From Dyella silvatica (GTDB lineage: Bacteria; Pseudomonadota; Gammaproteobacteria; Xanthomonadales; Rhodanobacteraceae): 64,000 nt of DNA. The notes under the pieces were generated by a model. The model was given only the letters and a program-made list of their open reading frames with translations. It made no database searches and was not told the origin of the DNA. Below, in pieces: positions 25,404 to 35,641 of this stretch. Each line of letters begins with the position of its first letter. Within the stretch, counting starts at the first letter, position 1. Location: the NCBI RefSeq assembly GCF_026283955.1, contig NZ_JAPDPE010000005.1, positions 1 through 64,000 of the forward strand, in the 5' to 3' direction. The translations under genes and the position numbers were made by a program.

Positions 25404-28400
25404 GCACCTCCCTCGAGCTGCCCTTCGAGGTGCCGATCGAACCCGGCCTGATGATCGTCCATGGCAATCGCCTGGAGGATTTACGCGACCTGTTGACGGC
25501 CTGGCTGGGGCGAGCACCGCTGCATCCGCTGGAAAACGAGCTGATGCTGGTGCAAAGCAACGGCATCGCGCAGTGGTTGAAGCTGGCCCTGGCGCGGTCG
25601 CCCGACGCCGGTGGGCTTGGCATCAGCGCGGCGGTCGATGTGCAACTGCCGGGCCGATTCTTGTGGGCGGCCTACCGCGCCGTGCTTGGTCGCGATACCG
25701 TACCGCCCACCTCGCCGTTCGATAAGTCACGACTGACCTGGCGCCTGTTACGGCTGATTCCACAGCACCTGCACGATGCCGATTTCGTGCCGCTCAAGGA
25801 TTTTCTCGGCACGACGCCAGACTGGAACAAAAAATTTCAGCTGGCCGAGCGTATTGCCGATCTATTCGACCAGTACCAGGTCTATCGCGCCGACTGGCTG
25901 GCGGATTGGCAGGCGCAGCGTTTTGTCTTGCGCGACGAACTACGTGACCGCGTCACCCCACTGCCCAACGATCAACGCTGGCAGGTGCGGCTATGGCGTT
26001 TGTTGCTGGACGACGTCGGCGCCGCGGAATGCCATAGCCATCGCGCGGCTATCCACCAGGCGTTTCTGCAACGCATCCAAACCATCAGCGCGCGGCCTGC
26101 CGCGCTGCCGCGGCGTATTGTGGTGTTCGGTATTTCTTCCTTGCCGCAACAAACCCTGGAAGCGTTGACCGCACTGGCTCAGTTCAGCCAGATATTGCTG
26201 ATCGTGGCCAACCCTTGCCGGCATTACTGGGCCGACATTATCGAAGACCGCGAATTGCTCAAAGCCAGCCAACGCCGCCAGCTCGGCAAGCCCGGACTCC
26301 CCGCCGAACCGCGTTATGAAGACCTACACCTGCACGCCAATCCGCTGCTGGCCGCCTGGGGCAAACAAGGACGCGACTATATCCGCCTGCTCGACGCCTT
26401 CGATCAACCCGAGCATTACCGGCGGCGTTTCACTGCGTTGAACCGCAGTATCGATCTCTTCACCGATATCGGCGAAAGCACGCTGTTACAGCAAGTACAG
26501 CAGGCCATTCTCGATCTGGAGCCGCTACCGGCCGAACCCGAGCAACGAAAAGCATGGCATAGCGGCGACGACTCGCTGCGCTTTCACATCGCCCACAATC
26601 CGCAGCGTGAAGTGGAGATTCTGCACGACCAGCTGCTCGCGCTGTTCGAGCAGGCCGCGCGCGAGGGTCGCCCACTGGCGCCACGCGATGTCATCGTGAT
26701 GGTACCGGACATCCGCAGCTATGCGCCGCATGTGCGTGCAGTATTCGGTCGGCTGTCAGCCGGCGATCCACGCCATCTGCCCTATACCGTGGCCGATCAG
26801 CCTGCGCGCGGCGCGGCACCGTTGATCGTCGCCCTGGAGCATCTGCTCGCCTTGCCGGAATCGCGCTTCGCCGTCAGCGAGATTCTCGACCTGCTCGATG
26901 TGCCTGCCCTGCGTCTGCGCTTTGGCGTCAAGGAAACCGACTTGCCGACCCTGCGCCGCTGGATCGACGGCGCCGGCATTCGCTGGGGCTTTGACGGTGC
27001 GCAAATCGAAAGTCTTCAATTGCCAGCGCTGGAACAGAACAGCTGGGTTGCCGGACTGCGACGCATGCTGCTCGGTTATGCCGTCGGCGACAGCGACATG
27101 CCGCAAGATGCCGGCTGGCACGACATTGCTCCGTATAGCGAAATCGGCGGGCTGGATGCCGCCATGCTCGGCCCGCTAAGCCTGCTGCTGGAACAGCTCG
27201 AACATTATTGGCAATTGCTGCGTACGCCGGCCTCGCCCAAGGAATGGTCGGAGCGATTGCGCGCCTTGCTGGCCGATCACTTCAAGGCCAGCGAGAGCGA
27301 AGACGACGAACTGTTGAACCGCCTTCACGATGCGCTCGACGCCTGGCAGCAAGCCTGTGACCAGGCCGATTTTATCGAAGCGATCCCGTTGGCCACCGTA
27401 CGCGATCATTGGTTGGCGGCCATCGACGAGAGCCGTTTGTCGCAGCGCTTCATGGGTGGCGCCGTAAGCTTCGGCACCTTGATGCCGATGCGCGCCATTC
27501 CTTTTCGGGTGGTTTGCCTGCTAGGCATGAATGATGGCGACTACCCACGCCGGCAAACCCCGGTCGACTTCGACCTGATGGCCCTGCCCGGTCATGCCCG
27601 ACCCGGTGACCGTTCACGCCGCGAAGACGACCGCTATCTGTTTCTCGAAGCCCTGCTCTCTGCACGCGATGCCCTGCATATCAGCTGGGTCGGCCACAGC
27701 GCACGCGATAACAGTGACATGCCGCCATCGGTCCTGGTCGGCCAGTTACGCGACTATCTGGCCGCCGGATGGCATGCCGAAAAGCCCCTTGGCGACTTGC
27801 TCGCCGCACTCACCACCGAATATCCGCTGCAACCTTTCAGCCGGCGCTATTTCGGCATGGACGACGATGCCCGCGTATTCACCTATGCGAACGAATGGCA
27901 GCTGGCGCATCGTGCCCCGACGCCCACGGCGATGGTCGCGCTGGCGCCATGGCAGGCCGAGACTGCCCTCAACCTGGGCCAACTGCAAAGCTTTCTGAGC
28001 AAGCCGGTACGCTACTTTTTCAATCACCGGCTCAAAGTGCATTTCAGCGACGCCGATGTCGCCAGTGCCGACGAAGAGCCTTTTGCACTGGATGGCCTGC
28101 AACGTTATCAGGCCAGGCAAGAAGTCTGGCTGACCACCATCGACGCGGACAACACCGGCGACGCCATCGCGCATGCGTCACGCCGGCTACGCAATCAGGG
28201 GGCCTTGCCGCCCGGTGGCTTTGGCGAGCTGGCGCAGGCCGAAATCGCCAACGAGACGCGCGATCTTGCAGCCATCTGGCACGCCATTGGCCAACTGTCA
28301 GCGCCTGTCACTGATAAATACGAGCTGCGGCATAGCGCACATGGATTGCAGCTCGAAGACTGGCTGACTGATCTGCGGCAAGCAGCGCATGAGCCGGTTC

Positions 28401-28936
28401 AACACACGCCCGACGCGCATCCATCGGGCAAATATCTACGCTTGGAATTGATTAACGGCAAACTGCTGGCCAGCGGCAGCGCCAGCCAGAACGGCAAGCT
28501 TCGCTACGACAAATTGACCTCCGCCTGGGTTATCCACTTGCTGGCCAATGCGCAGGGCATTCGCATGCAAACCCAGCTCATCGCTGTCGATGCACAACCC
28601 CTGCTACGTGAGCTCAGCCGCGCAGACGCATGCGCCGCACTCGATGAACTGCTGCTCGCGCTGCATCAGGGCATGGCGGCACCGTTGCCGCTAGCTCGCA
28701 AGACGGCGTTTGCCTATCTGCAAGCCGAACGCGATGAAGAAGATCCCCTCGCCGCAGCCCGGCTCGCCTATGACGGCGACGCCGCAGGCTATCGTCAGGG
28801 CGAGCTGCAGGAAGATGCCTACCTCGCGCGTGCGTGGCCACGTTTTGACGCGTTGCTGCAAGCAGGCTTCATCGACTGCCTGGCAGCCTATCGGCGTTTG
28901 GTGGATGCCGCCGTATTGAACGGAGGCGAGGCATGA
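25400..28936 (+). CDS. recC: Exodeoxyribonuclease V subunit gamma (RecC)
   Basis: A 1178-residue RecC, the Chi-scanning subunit of the RecBCD helicase-nuclease, close to the usual 1100-1150. Recognisable RecC segments are MIVHGNRLEDLRDLLTAWL, ENELMLVQSNGIAQWLKLALA, IVVFGISSLPQQTLEAL, GGAVSFGTLMPMRAIPFRVVCLLGMNDGDYPRR and LGQLQSFLSKPVRYFFNHRL. The start is taken as GTG at 25400, which overlaps the stop of a 9-codon frame by GTGA; an internal ATG at 25451 is the alternative. The stop overlaps the recB start by ATGA, so recC, recB and recD are translationally coupled. In E. coli the genes are recC, recB, recD with ptrA between; here ptrA is absent. Confidence 0.96.
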   Translation: MSTSLELPFEVPIEPGLMIVHGNRLEDLRDLLTAWLGRAPLHPLENELMLVQSNGIAQWLKLALARSPDAGGLGISAAVDVQLPGRFLWAAYRAVLGRDTVPPTSPFDKSRLTWRLLRLIPQHLHDADFVPLKDFLGTTPDWNKKFQLAERIADLFDQYQVYRADWLADWQAQRFVLRDELRDRVTPLPNDQRWQVRLWRLLLDDVGAAECHSHRAAIHQAFLQRIQTISARPAALPRRIVVFGISSLPQQTLEALTALAQFSQILLIVANPCRHYWADIIEDRELLKASQRRQLGKPGLPAEPRYEDLHLHANPLLAAWGKQGRDYIRLLDAFDQPEHYRRRFTALNRSIDLFTDIGESTLLQQVQQAILDLEPLPAEPEQRKAWHSGDDSLRFHIAHNPQREVEILHDQLLALFEQAAREGRPLAPRDVIVMVPDIRSYAPHVRAVFGRLSAGDPRHLPYTVADQPARGAAPLIVALEHLLALPESRFAVSEILDLLDVPALRLRFGVKETDLPTLRRWIDGAGIRWGFDGAQIESLQLPALEQNSWVAGLRRMLLGYAVGDSDMPQDAGWHDIAPYSEIGGLDAAMLGPLSLLLEQLEHYWQLLRTPASPKEWSERLRALLADHFKASESEDDELLNRLHDALDAWQQACDQADFIEAIPLATVRDHWLAAIDESRLSQRFMGGAVSFGTLMPMRAIPFRVVCLLGMNDGDYPRRQTPVDFDLMALPGHARPGDRSRREDDRYLFLEALLSARDALHISWVGHSARDNSDMPPSVLVGQLRDYLAAGWHAEKPLGDLLAALTTEYPLQPFSRRYFGMDDDARVFTYANEWQLAHRAPTPTAMVALAPWQAETALNLGQLQSFLSKPVRYFFNHRLKVHFSDADVASADEEPFALDGLQRYQARQEVWLTTIDADNTGDAIAHASRRLRNQGALPPGGFGELAQAEIANETRDLAAIWHAIGQLSAPVTDKYELRHSAHGLQLEDWLTDLRQAAHEPVQHTPDAHPSGKYLRLELINGKLLASGSASQNGKLRYDKLTSAWVIHLLANAQGIRMQTQLIAVDAQPLLRELSRADACAALDELLLALHQGMAAPLPLARKTAFAYLQAERDEEDPLAAARLAYDGDAAGYRQGELQEDAYLARAWPRFDALLQAGFIDCLAAYRRLVDAAVLNGGEA

Positions 28937-31900
28937 ATCAACTCGCGGCACTGAATCCGTTGCGCCTGCCGCTGCACGGCATCCGCCTGATCGAAGCCAG
29001 CGCCGGCACCGGTAAAACCTGGACCATTGCCGCGCTGTATTTGCGGCTGGTGCTCGGTCATGGTGGCGAGCACGCATCGAGCGAACCCTTGCTGCCGGCG
29101 CAAATCCTGGTACTGACCTTTACCAAAGCTGCCACTGCCGAGTTGCGCGAGCGCATCCGCGCACGCTTGACCGAAGCGGCCAACGCTTTTCGCGGCCAAG
29201 GCGAGGCCGATGATTTCCTCAACGACCTGATGGCCGAATACTCCGATGCGGATGCTCGCTCCAGCGCAGCCCGTCAGTTGGAGCTTGCCGCGCAATGGAT
29301 GGACGAAGCGGCGGTGTACACCATTCATAGCTGGTGCCAGCGCATGCTGGGCCAGCACGCCTTCGATAGCGGGCATCCCTTCGTGCAAGACACCGAAGCC
29401 GATGAAAGCGCGCTGCTGGCCGAAGCCGTGCGTGATTACTGGCGGCAACAGTTTTTTGTGCTCGGCCGCGATGGCGCGGCACAGATCAACAAGCTTTGGA
29501 AGACCCCTGACGACTTACAAAGAGCGCTGCGACCACTGCTACGCCAGTCACCTGAAAGTTTGCAATGGCAAGGCAAGCCGCTATTACCCGTCGCTGACTT
29601 GCAAGCCGAGCTGGCCGCCCAGCTCGCGCCCCTGCAGCAAGCGCAGGCACGAGCGCGCGAATATTGGACCGATGACTTCCACGGCATCGAAACCAAACTG
29701 ACCGACAGCATGAGCGCCGGCGCCTTCAATGCCAACATGATGCGGCCAGCGAATTTCAGCAGCGATCTGCTCGCGCTCTGGCGCTGGGCCGGCGGCGCTG
29801 AAGTCGACGGGACGATTCTGACCCGCTATACCCAGGCCAAGTTGGTCAGCGCGACCAAGAAGAAATTCAGCCCGCCGGAGCACCCCGCCTTTGTCGCCAT
29901 GGGCGAGCTGCTGGAGCTGCAAAACTCGCTTTCGGGCTGGCGTCCGCTGATTCTCGCGCATGCGGCGCCATGGGTGGCCCAGCGACTGGACAACGCCAAG
30001 CGCCAACGCGCCCAGCTGGGCTTTGACGACATGCTCAAGCGCCTCGATGCCGCGCTGCATGGCGTCAGCGGCGAGCGCTTGACGCATACGCTGGCCAGCC
30101 AGTATCCGGTGGCCTTGATCGACGAGTTTCAAGACACCGATCCCTTACAGTGGCGGATTTTTCAGCGCAGTTACGCCAGCCCAGACGATGCCGCGCATGC
30201 GCGTAACGGCTTGCTGCTGATCGGCGACCCGAAACAGGCCATTTACAGTTTTCGCGGTGCCGACATCCATACCTATCTGCATGCCCGCGATGCGGCGAGC
30301 GAGCCCACCTGGACGCTGGCCACCAATTACCGCTCCACCGATGCGCTGGTCAACGCTGTCAACCAGGTCTTCGAGTTCGGTGATCGCCATGCCGATGGCG
30401 CTTTTGGTTTTGGCCATGGTGCACGCGGCCTGCCTTTTCATCCGGTTGCCGCACACGGCCGCGCCGAGCGCCTGCTACTGCACGGCAAACCGCTGCCTGC
30501 ACTGCAATGGGCGGTACAAGCCAGCGAGCAGGCAATCAGCAGCACGACTTACCAACAAAGCATGGCCGAGCACGCCGCCACGTATCTGGTGCAATTACTG
30601 CAAGCGGCGCAATCGGGCCACTGTGGCTTTGCCAGCGATGGCAGGCTGACGCCGCTTAGTGCGGGCGATATCGCCATCCTGGTGCGCAGTGGCAAAGAGG
30701 CCGCGATGATCCGCGCTGCCTTGCAGCGGCGAAGTTTGAAAAGTGTCTTCTTGTCAGATCGCGACTCGGTTTATACCTCACCCGAAGCGGCCGATTTGCT
30801 GCTCTGGCTACGCGCCTGCGCCGAGCCCGCTTCAGACCGCGCCATGCGCGCCGCACTGGCCAGCGCGACCATGGGCTGGAACTACGACCAGCTCGACCGT
30901 CTCAATCGCGACGAACGTTATTGGGAGCAGTGCGCAGAACGCTTTCGTCAGCTGCACGAGAGTTGGTTGAAGCATGGTGTACTGGCCATGCTGCACGATC
31001 TGCTGCACTTGTTCGATCTCCCTGCCGCTCTGCTTGCACGCCGTGACGGCGAGCGCGCCATGGCCAACCTGTTACACCTGGCCGAGTTGCTGCAACAGGC
31101 CGCCGCCGCGCTGGATGGCGAACATGCCTTGATCCGCTACCTCACCGTGCAGATCAGCCAGTCCGACGATAGCCAGGCGGATACTGCCGAAGAACAAATC
31201 GTGCGGCTGGAGAGCGAGGATGCGCTGATCAAGGTGGTAACCATCCATAAATCCAAGGGCCTGGAATATCCGCTGGTGCTGCTGCCGTTTGTCTGCAGCG
31301 CGCGCCCGCCACGTGCCCATGAAAGCGTGGTTTGGCACGACGATAACGGCGTCCCACGGATGGATTTACAAGCCGATGCAAACGCATTGGCCCAAGCTGA
31401 TCGCGAGCGCTTGCAAGAAGATCTGCGCCTGCTCTATGTCGCCCTCACTCGAGCGCGCCACACCTGCTGGCTCGGCATCGCCTGCTACCGCGTCGGCAAT
31501 GCCAAGGCTTCCGCCCTGCATAAATCAGCTTTCGGCTATCTGCTGGCAGGCGGCGAAGCGATCGAGCCTGCCGACTTGATGCCACGGCTGCTGGACATGC
31601 AAAGCGGCCACCCGGACATCGATATCGTCACGCTTGCTGATCTATCCGATAACAGTCGCTATCGCCCAGTCGATGACTCAACCACCTTGCTATCGGCGCG
31701 CCACTATCACGGCGTAGCTCCCGAGCGATGGTGGATCGCCAGCTACAGCGCGCTCAAATACGCCGACACGCTATCTGTGCAAGCACAAACGGCACCGGAA
31801 ACCGCGTCACAAGATGTGCTCGCGGAGACCCGCGCCGAACTGAGCGAGCCATTCACCCTGCCCGCGATGCAGGCGGCTGTCGGCATGCATGCGTTTCCGC

Positions 31901-32640
31901 GCGGCGCGGAACCCGGCACCTTCTTGCATGGCTTGTTCGAATGGGCCGCCGAGGAAGGTTTTGCCACCCTGGCCGCGAACCCAGCCATGCTGGAAGAGCC
32001 GATTGCTCAACGCTGCCAGCGATTGGGTTGGCAAATCTGGATCAAGCCGCTGCTGCAATGGTTGCCAGCCTTGCTGCAAACACCGCTAAGCCTGCCCGGC
32101 GCCAACCCAGCCGACAAAGTGGCGTTAGCCTCGCTAACCGATACCAGGCAGTACCGCGCCGAAATGGAATTCTGGATTGAGGCCAGGCACGTGGACACGC
32201 TGCAGCTGGACAAGCTGGTCAGCAAATACACCCTCGATGGCCGCCCGCGTATGCCCTTGCTGCAAGAGCAGATCAACGGCATGTTGAAAGGCTTTATCGA
32301 TCTGATCTTCGAGCACCAGGGCCGTTACTACGTGGTCGATTACAAATCCAACGGGCTTGGCGACGATGCCTCGGCCTATACCGCCGAAGCGATGCGCGAT
32401 TCCATCCTGCGCGAGCGCTATGACTTGCAATACGCCATCTACACGCTGGCGCTGCATCGCCAACTGCGCGCCCGCCTGCCGCATTACCACTATGAGCGGC
32501 ATATGGGCGGGGCGATTTATCTGTACTTGCGCGGCGTGGATGATGACGGCCATGGCGTACATCGCGAACGGTTGCCCTATGCGCTGATTGAAGCGATGGA
32601 CCGGCTATTTGCCAGCGAGGGCCATGCTCATGCGGCTTGA
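28933..32640 (+). CDS. recB: Exodeoxyribonuclease V subunit beta (RecB)
   Basis: A 1235-residue UvrD-type 3'-5' helicase fused to a nuclease. Walker A is EASAGTGKTWTIAALYLRL with Lys28, motif Ia is LVLTFTKAATAELRERIR, motif II is VALIDEFQDTDPLQWRIF, followed by LIGDPKQAIYSFRGADI (motif III) and LLYVALTRARHTCWLGI (motif VI). The C-terminal nuclease has GFIDLIFEHQGRYYVVDYKSN with Asp1136 and Lys1138 of the metal site. The start overlaps recC (ATGA) and the end overlaps recD. It degrades double-stranded ends until Chi and then loads RecA. Confidence 0.98.
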   Translation: MNQLAALNPLRLPLHGIRLIEASAGTGKTWTIAALYLRLVLGHGGEHASSEPLLPAQILVLTFTKAATAELRERIRARLTEAANAFRGQGEADDFLNDLMAEYSDADARSSAARQLELAAQWMDEAAVYTIHSWCQRMLGQHAFDSGHPFVQDTEADESALLAEAVRDYWRQQFFVLGRDGAAQINKLWKTPDDLQRALRPLLRQSPESLQWQGKPLLPVADLQAELAAQLAPLQQAQARAREYWTDDFHGIETKLTDSMSAGAFNANMMRPANFSSDLLALWRWAGGAEVDGTILTRYTQAKLVSATKKKFSPPEHPAFVAMGELLELQNSLSGWRPLILAHAAPWVAQRLDNAKRQRAQLGFDDMLKRLDAALHGVSGERLTHTLASQYPVALIDEFQDTDPLQWRIFQRSYASPDDAAHARNGLLLIGDPKQAIYSFRGADIHTYLHARDAASEPTWTLATNYRSTDALVNAVNQVFEFGDRHADGAFGFGHGARGLPFHPVAAHGRAERLLLHGKPLPALQWAVQASEQAISSTTYQQSMAEHAATYLVQLLQAAQSGHCGFASDGRLTPLSAGDIAILVRSGKEAAMIRAALQRRSLKSVFLSDRDSVYTSPEAADLLLWLRACAEPASDRAMRAALASATMGWNYDQLDRLNRDERYWEQCAERFRQLHESWLKHGVLAMLHDLLHLFDLPAALLARRDGERAMANLLHLAELLQQAAAALDGEHALIRYLTVQISQSDDSQADTAEEQIVRLESEDALIKVVTIHKSKGLEYPLVLLPFVCSARPPRAHESVVWHDDNGVPRMDLQADANALAQADRERLQEDLRLLYVALTRARHTCWLGIACYRVGNAKASALHKSAFGYLLAGGEAIEPADLMPRLLDMQSGHPDIDIVTLADLSDNSRYRPVDDSTTLLSARHYHGVAPERWWIASYSALKYADTLSVQAQTAPETASQDVLAETRAELSEPFTLPAMQAAVGMHAFPRGAEPGTFLHGLFEWAAEEGFATLAANPAMLEEPIAQRCQRLGWQIWIKPLLQWLPALLQTPLSLPGANPADKVALASLTDTRQYRAEMEFWIEARHVDTLQLDKLVSKYTLDGRPRMPLLQEQINGMLKGFIDLIFEHQGRYYVVDYKSNGLGDDASAYTAEAMRDSILRERYDLQYAIYTLALHRQLRARLPHYHYERHMGGAIYLYLRGVDDDGHGVHRERLPYALIEAMDRLFASEGHAHAA

Positions 32641-34564
32641 TAGCCTGCTCGACATGTCGATGCAACAAGGGCGACTGCGTCCGCTGGACGTCGCCTTCGC
32701 GCGCTTTCTCGGCACGCTCGATCCACCAGCCGACGCCAGCCTGCTACTGCTCGGCGCACTGGTCAGCCGCCAGGTCGCCGACGGACATCTTTGCCTGGAT
32801 TTGAGCGCCCTGATCGAGCTGGCCGATCAGCACGACTGGCCGGTGCATTGGCGGCAATCACTGCTGACCATTCCATCCGCTGACTGGCAACCACGCTTGC
32901 TCAGCTCACCACTGATCAGCGATGGCAACCCCGAGAACAGCTCGTCGCCGCTGGTGCTGGAAGGTACGCGTCTATACCTTCGACGCTACTGGAACCACGA
33001 ACAATTCATCGCCACCACCTTGCGCCAGCGACTGGACCATTCGCTCGCCCTGCCGGCGCATCTCGCCAGCGAACTGGCGCGGCTGTTCCCGGCAGCCAGT
33101 GTCAGCGATGCGCCCGACTGGCCGCGTATCGCCTGCGCGCTGGCCGCCCGCGGTGCTTTTACCGTTATCACCGGCGGCCCGGGCACCGGCAAGACCACCA
33201 CCGTGGTGCGCCTGCTCGGCCTGCTGCAAACCTTGCAATTGCGCGAGCAGCCACGTCCGCTGCGAATTCGCCTGGCCGCGCCTACCGGCAAGGCCGCGGC
33301 ACGTTTGAATGCGTCGATTGCAGCGCAGCTCGCCCTGCTGCAGGTCGATGACCAGGTACGCGCCAGCATCCCTGCCGAAGTCGATACCTTGCACCGCCTA
33401 CTAGGTGCGCAGCCGGATACTCGGCGCTTTCGCCACCATGCGGGTAATCCACTACATCTGGATGTACTGGTGATCGACGAAGCCTCGATGATCGACCTGG
33501 AGCTGATGTCGGCCGTGCTGGCGGCGTTGCCGGTGCAGGCACGATTGATTCTGCTCGGCGACAAAGATCAGCTTTCCTCGGTGGAAGCCGGTGCCGTGCT
33601 CGGCGACCTTTGCCGTCATGCCGAGGCCGGTCGCTACAACAGCGCCACCGCCAGCTGGCTGCGGCAAGTCACCGGTGACGACATCAGCGCCTGGACAGAC
33701 CACAGCTCGCAGGCGCTGGACCAGCAAGTGGCGATGCTGCGCTATAGCCATCGCTTTGGCGCCAGCAGCGGCATTGGTCAACTGGCGCGCGCGGTGAATG
33801 CCGGCGACGGCGTTCAAGTAAATGCCTTGCTGAAACATCCGCCCGCCGGCATCGCCTGGACCGACGCCAACGCCGATACGCGGCAACTCACGGCCTTGGT
33901 GCTGGACAGCCACGACGAGCGGCAAGGCTATCGCTATTACCTTGAACAGCTGCGCCAGCACCGCCCGAGCCTGCAAGCGGATGCTCAAACCTACGCGCAC
34001 TGGGCACGGCAAGTGCTCACCGACTTCAATCGCTTTCAGTTGCTGTGCGCATTGCGCCAAGGGTCTTACGGCACCGATGGGCTGAACCGGCAAATCGCTG
34101 AGATCCTGCAATATGCCGGGCTGATCGAGACCAGCCAGGGTTGGTACGAAGGCCGCCCGGTCTTGATCACTCGCAACGACTACAGCCTGGGCCTCATGAA
34201 TGGTGACATCGGCATCAGCTTGCGTGTGCCCGATGAAGACGGCGAGTTGCGCCTGCGGGTTGCCTTTCAGGTCACCAGCGGCAACGACACCGATATACGT
34301 TTCATCCTGCCATCGCGGTTGAGCGAGCTCGATACGGTTTACGCCATGACGGTGCATAAGTCGCAGGGCTCGGAGTTCGACCACACCGCCTTGATCTTGC
34401 CTGCTCAAGCCCACGGCGTGCTGAGCCGCGAGTTGCTTTACACCGGCATCACCCGCGCACGGCGCTGGTTCAGCCTGATCGGGCGGCAAGAGGTGATCGA
34501 GCTGGCCACTAACCGATTGACCCGGCGACACTCGGGGCTGGCCGACCGCTTATATGCCGATTGA
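32630..34564 (+). CDS. recD: Exodeoxyribonuclease V subunit alpha (RecD)
   Basis: A 644-residue superfamily 1B 5'-3' helicase. Walker A is ITGGPGTGKTTTVVRLLG with Lys188, motif II is VLVIDEASMIDLELM, then LILLGDKDQLSSVEAGAVLGD. The C-terminal motifs are YAMTVHKSQGSEFDHTALILP and LLYTGITRARRWFSLIG. The ATG at 32630 overlaps the last codons of recB; an ATG two codons earlier (32624) is equally possible. A longer frame from 32588 lies inside recB and is rejected. Together with RecB and RecC it forms the exonuclease V complex for double-strand-break repair. Confidence 0.96.
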   Translation: MRLDSLLDMSMQQGRLRPLDVAFARFLGTLDPPADASLLLLGALVSRQVADGHLCLDLSALIELADQHDWPVHWRQSLLTIPSADWQPRLLSSPLISDGNPENSSSPLVLEGTRLYLRRYWNHEQFIATTLRQRLDHSLALPAHLASELARLFPAASVSDAPDWPRIACALAARGAFTVITGGPGTGKTTTVVRLLGLLQTLQLREQPRPLRIRLAAPTGKAAARLNASIAAQLALLQVDDQVRASIPAEVDTLHRLLGAQPDTRRFRHHAGNPLHLDVLVIDEASMIDLELMSAVLAALPVQARLILLGDKDQLSSVEAGAVLGDLCRHAEAGRYNSATASWLRQVTGDDISAWTDHSSQALDQQVAMLRYSHRFGASSGIGQLARAVNAGDGVQVNALLKHPPAGIAWTDANADTRQLTALVLDSHDERQGYRYYLEQLRQHRPSLQADAQTYAHWARQVLTDFNRFQLLCALRQGSYGTDGLNRQIAEILQYAGLIETSQGWYEGRPVLITRNDYSLGLMNGDIGISLRVPDEDGELRLRVAFQVTSGNDTDIRFILPSRLSELDTVYAMTVHKSQGSEFDHTALILPAQAHGVLSRELLYTGITRARRWFSLIGRQEVIELATNRLTRRHSGLADRLYAD

Positions 34565-34630
34565 ATCCATCCGATTTAATCTATTTAGCCGTCTATCTGA
34601 AGATCAGTAAAAGCGCGTAGCCACACCAAC

Positions 34631-35230
34631 TCACGTCGGCGTGCATTCGGCACCACTGCTCAGCGGCAGACTTTTTACCGAGCCCGAGCCCGACACGCTT
34701 AATGCCGAGCCCGGTACGCCCGCGGTATTTTCAGCGCTGCGGTCCTTGCCCAAGGCACAGGCCACAAAAGCGACCGGGGCCGTGCTGGTATCGCGCTTGA
34801 GTTGCCCCTGCTGGCCGTAGGTGATGATCTTGTCGTCTTTGGCGGTGATGGCAACGCCGCTCTGGCTGGTGGTGTAACGCAGCAAGGTGAAATCGGCCGA
34901 GCCACTCTGGTATGCCTGGTCAGCCCCCGCCACCCCCGCCGCATAGGCATAGACCAACCAGCCCGGTGCATAGGCCTTGCTGGTGACGCAACTTGTACCA
35001 TCGGCCGTGGGGCATACCGATACAAACGCCGACCGCATCGCCGCTTCGGTACGTGCATAGGAAAGATCGGCCAACAAGGCGTAGCCGGCAGAACTGAGTT
35101 GCTGCCGCCGGGTAAGGTCACGAAAGCCGGGCACGGCAATCATTAACAAGATCGCCAGTATCGCGATGGTGACCATCAGCTCAACCAGGGTAAAACCACG
35201 ATGACGCTGGGCACAAAGTGTCATGCGCAT
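34631..35230 (-). CDS. fimT: GspH/FimT-family minor pseudopilin
   Basis: A 199-residue type IV pilin-like protein. It has the class III leader MRMTLCAQRHRG, cleaved before FTLVELMVTIAILAILLMIAVPGF, with Glu5 of the mature protein present, and a GspH-type globular part with a cysteine pair in ASFVSVCPTADGTSCVT. The start ATG overlaps the pilE stop (TGATG), which fixes it at 35230. It would be a minor pilin priming pilus assembly in the inner membrane. In Pseudomonas fimU is the first gene of the equivalent operon; here the only fimT/fimU-like gene is the last. Confidence 0.9.
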   Translation of the reverse strand: MRMTLCAQRHRGFTLVELMVTIAILAILLMIAVPGFRDLTRRQQLSSAGYALLADLSYARTEAAMRSAFVSVCPTADGTSCVTSKAYAPGWLVYAYAAGVAGADQAYQSGSADFTLLRYTTSQSGVAITAKDDKIITYGQQGQLKRDTSTAPVAFVACALGKDRSAENTAGVPGSALSVSGSGSVKSLPLSSGAECTPT

Positions 35231-35628
35231 CACCAGCAATTGCCGTTCGACGCGGTACCGGTAGCGGCTTTTTTACCGGTGCTGTCGATAGTGAGACTGG
35301 CGCAGGCGTCCGTGGCTTGCACGCTCTGTGGCTGAGCGCTGGCTTCATAGCTTTGCCCCGGTGCGGCAGGGGTGATCTTAGCGTTGTAATAGCCTTTTTC
35401 CGAAGCCGTATTGGTGTAGCCGATGTCGGTCAAGGTGCCGTATTTGTTGTAGGTGGCGTAGTACCGCTCTTGCGCATTGGCGATACGTAGCAACAACTCT
35501 TGTCCATCCACGCGCCGCGCGCGATAGCCGTAGCGGCCGTAAGCGGGCACGGCTATCGCCGTGAGGATGGCTACGATGGCCACCACCACCATCAACTCGA
35601 CCAAGGTAAAGCCGCGCATACGTGCCAT
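35230..35628 (-). CDS. pilE: Type IV minor pilin PilE
   Basis: A 132-residue prepilin with the six-residue leader MARMRG before FTLVELMVVVAIVAILTAIAVPAYGRY. The globular part contains ELLLRIANAQERYYATYNKYGTL, typical of PilE-like minor pilins, and a C-terminal disulfide pair (TDACASL, SNGNCW). GGGGA stands 7 bp ahead of the ATG at 35628; an earlier ATG at 35652 overlaps pilY1 and has no such site. It belongs to the minor pilin operon. It is processed by PilD and incorporated at the pilus tip complex with PilY1. Confidence 0.92.
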   Translation of the reverse strand: MARMRGFTLVELMVVVAIVAILTAIAVPAYGRYGYRARRVDGQELLLRIANAQERYYATYNKYGTLTDIGYTNTASEKGYYNAKITPAAPGQSYEASAQPQSVQATDACASLTIDSTGKKAATGTASNGNCW

Positions 35629-35641
35629 GAGATATCCCCGG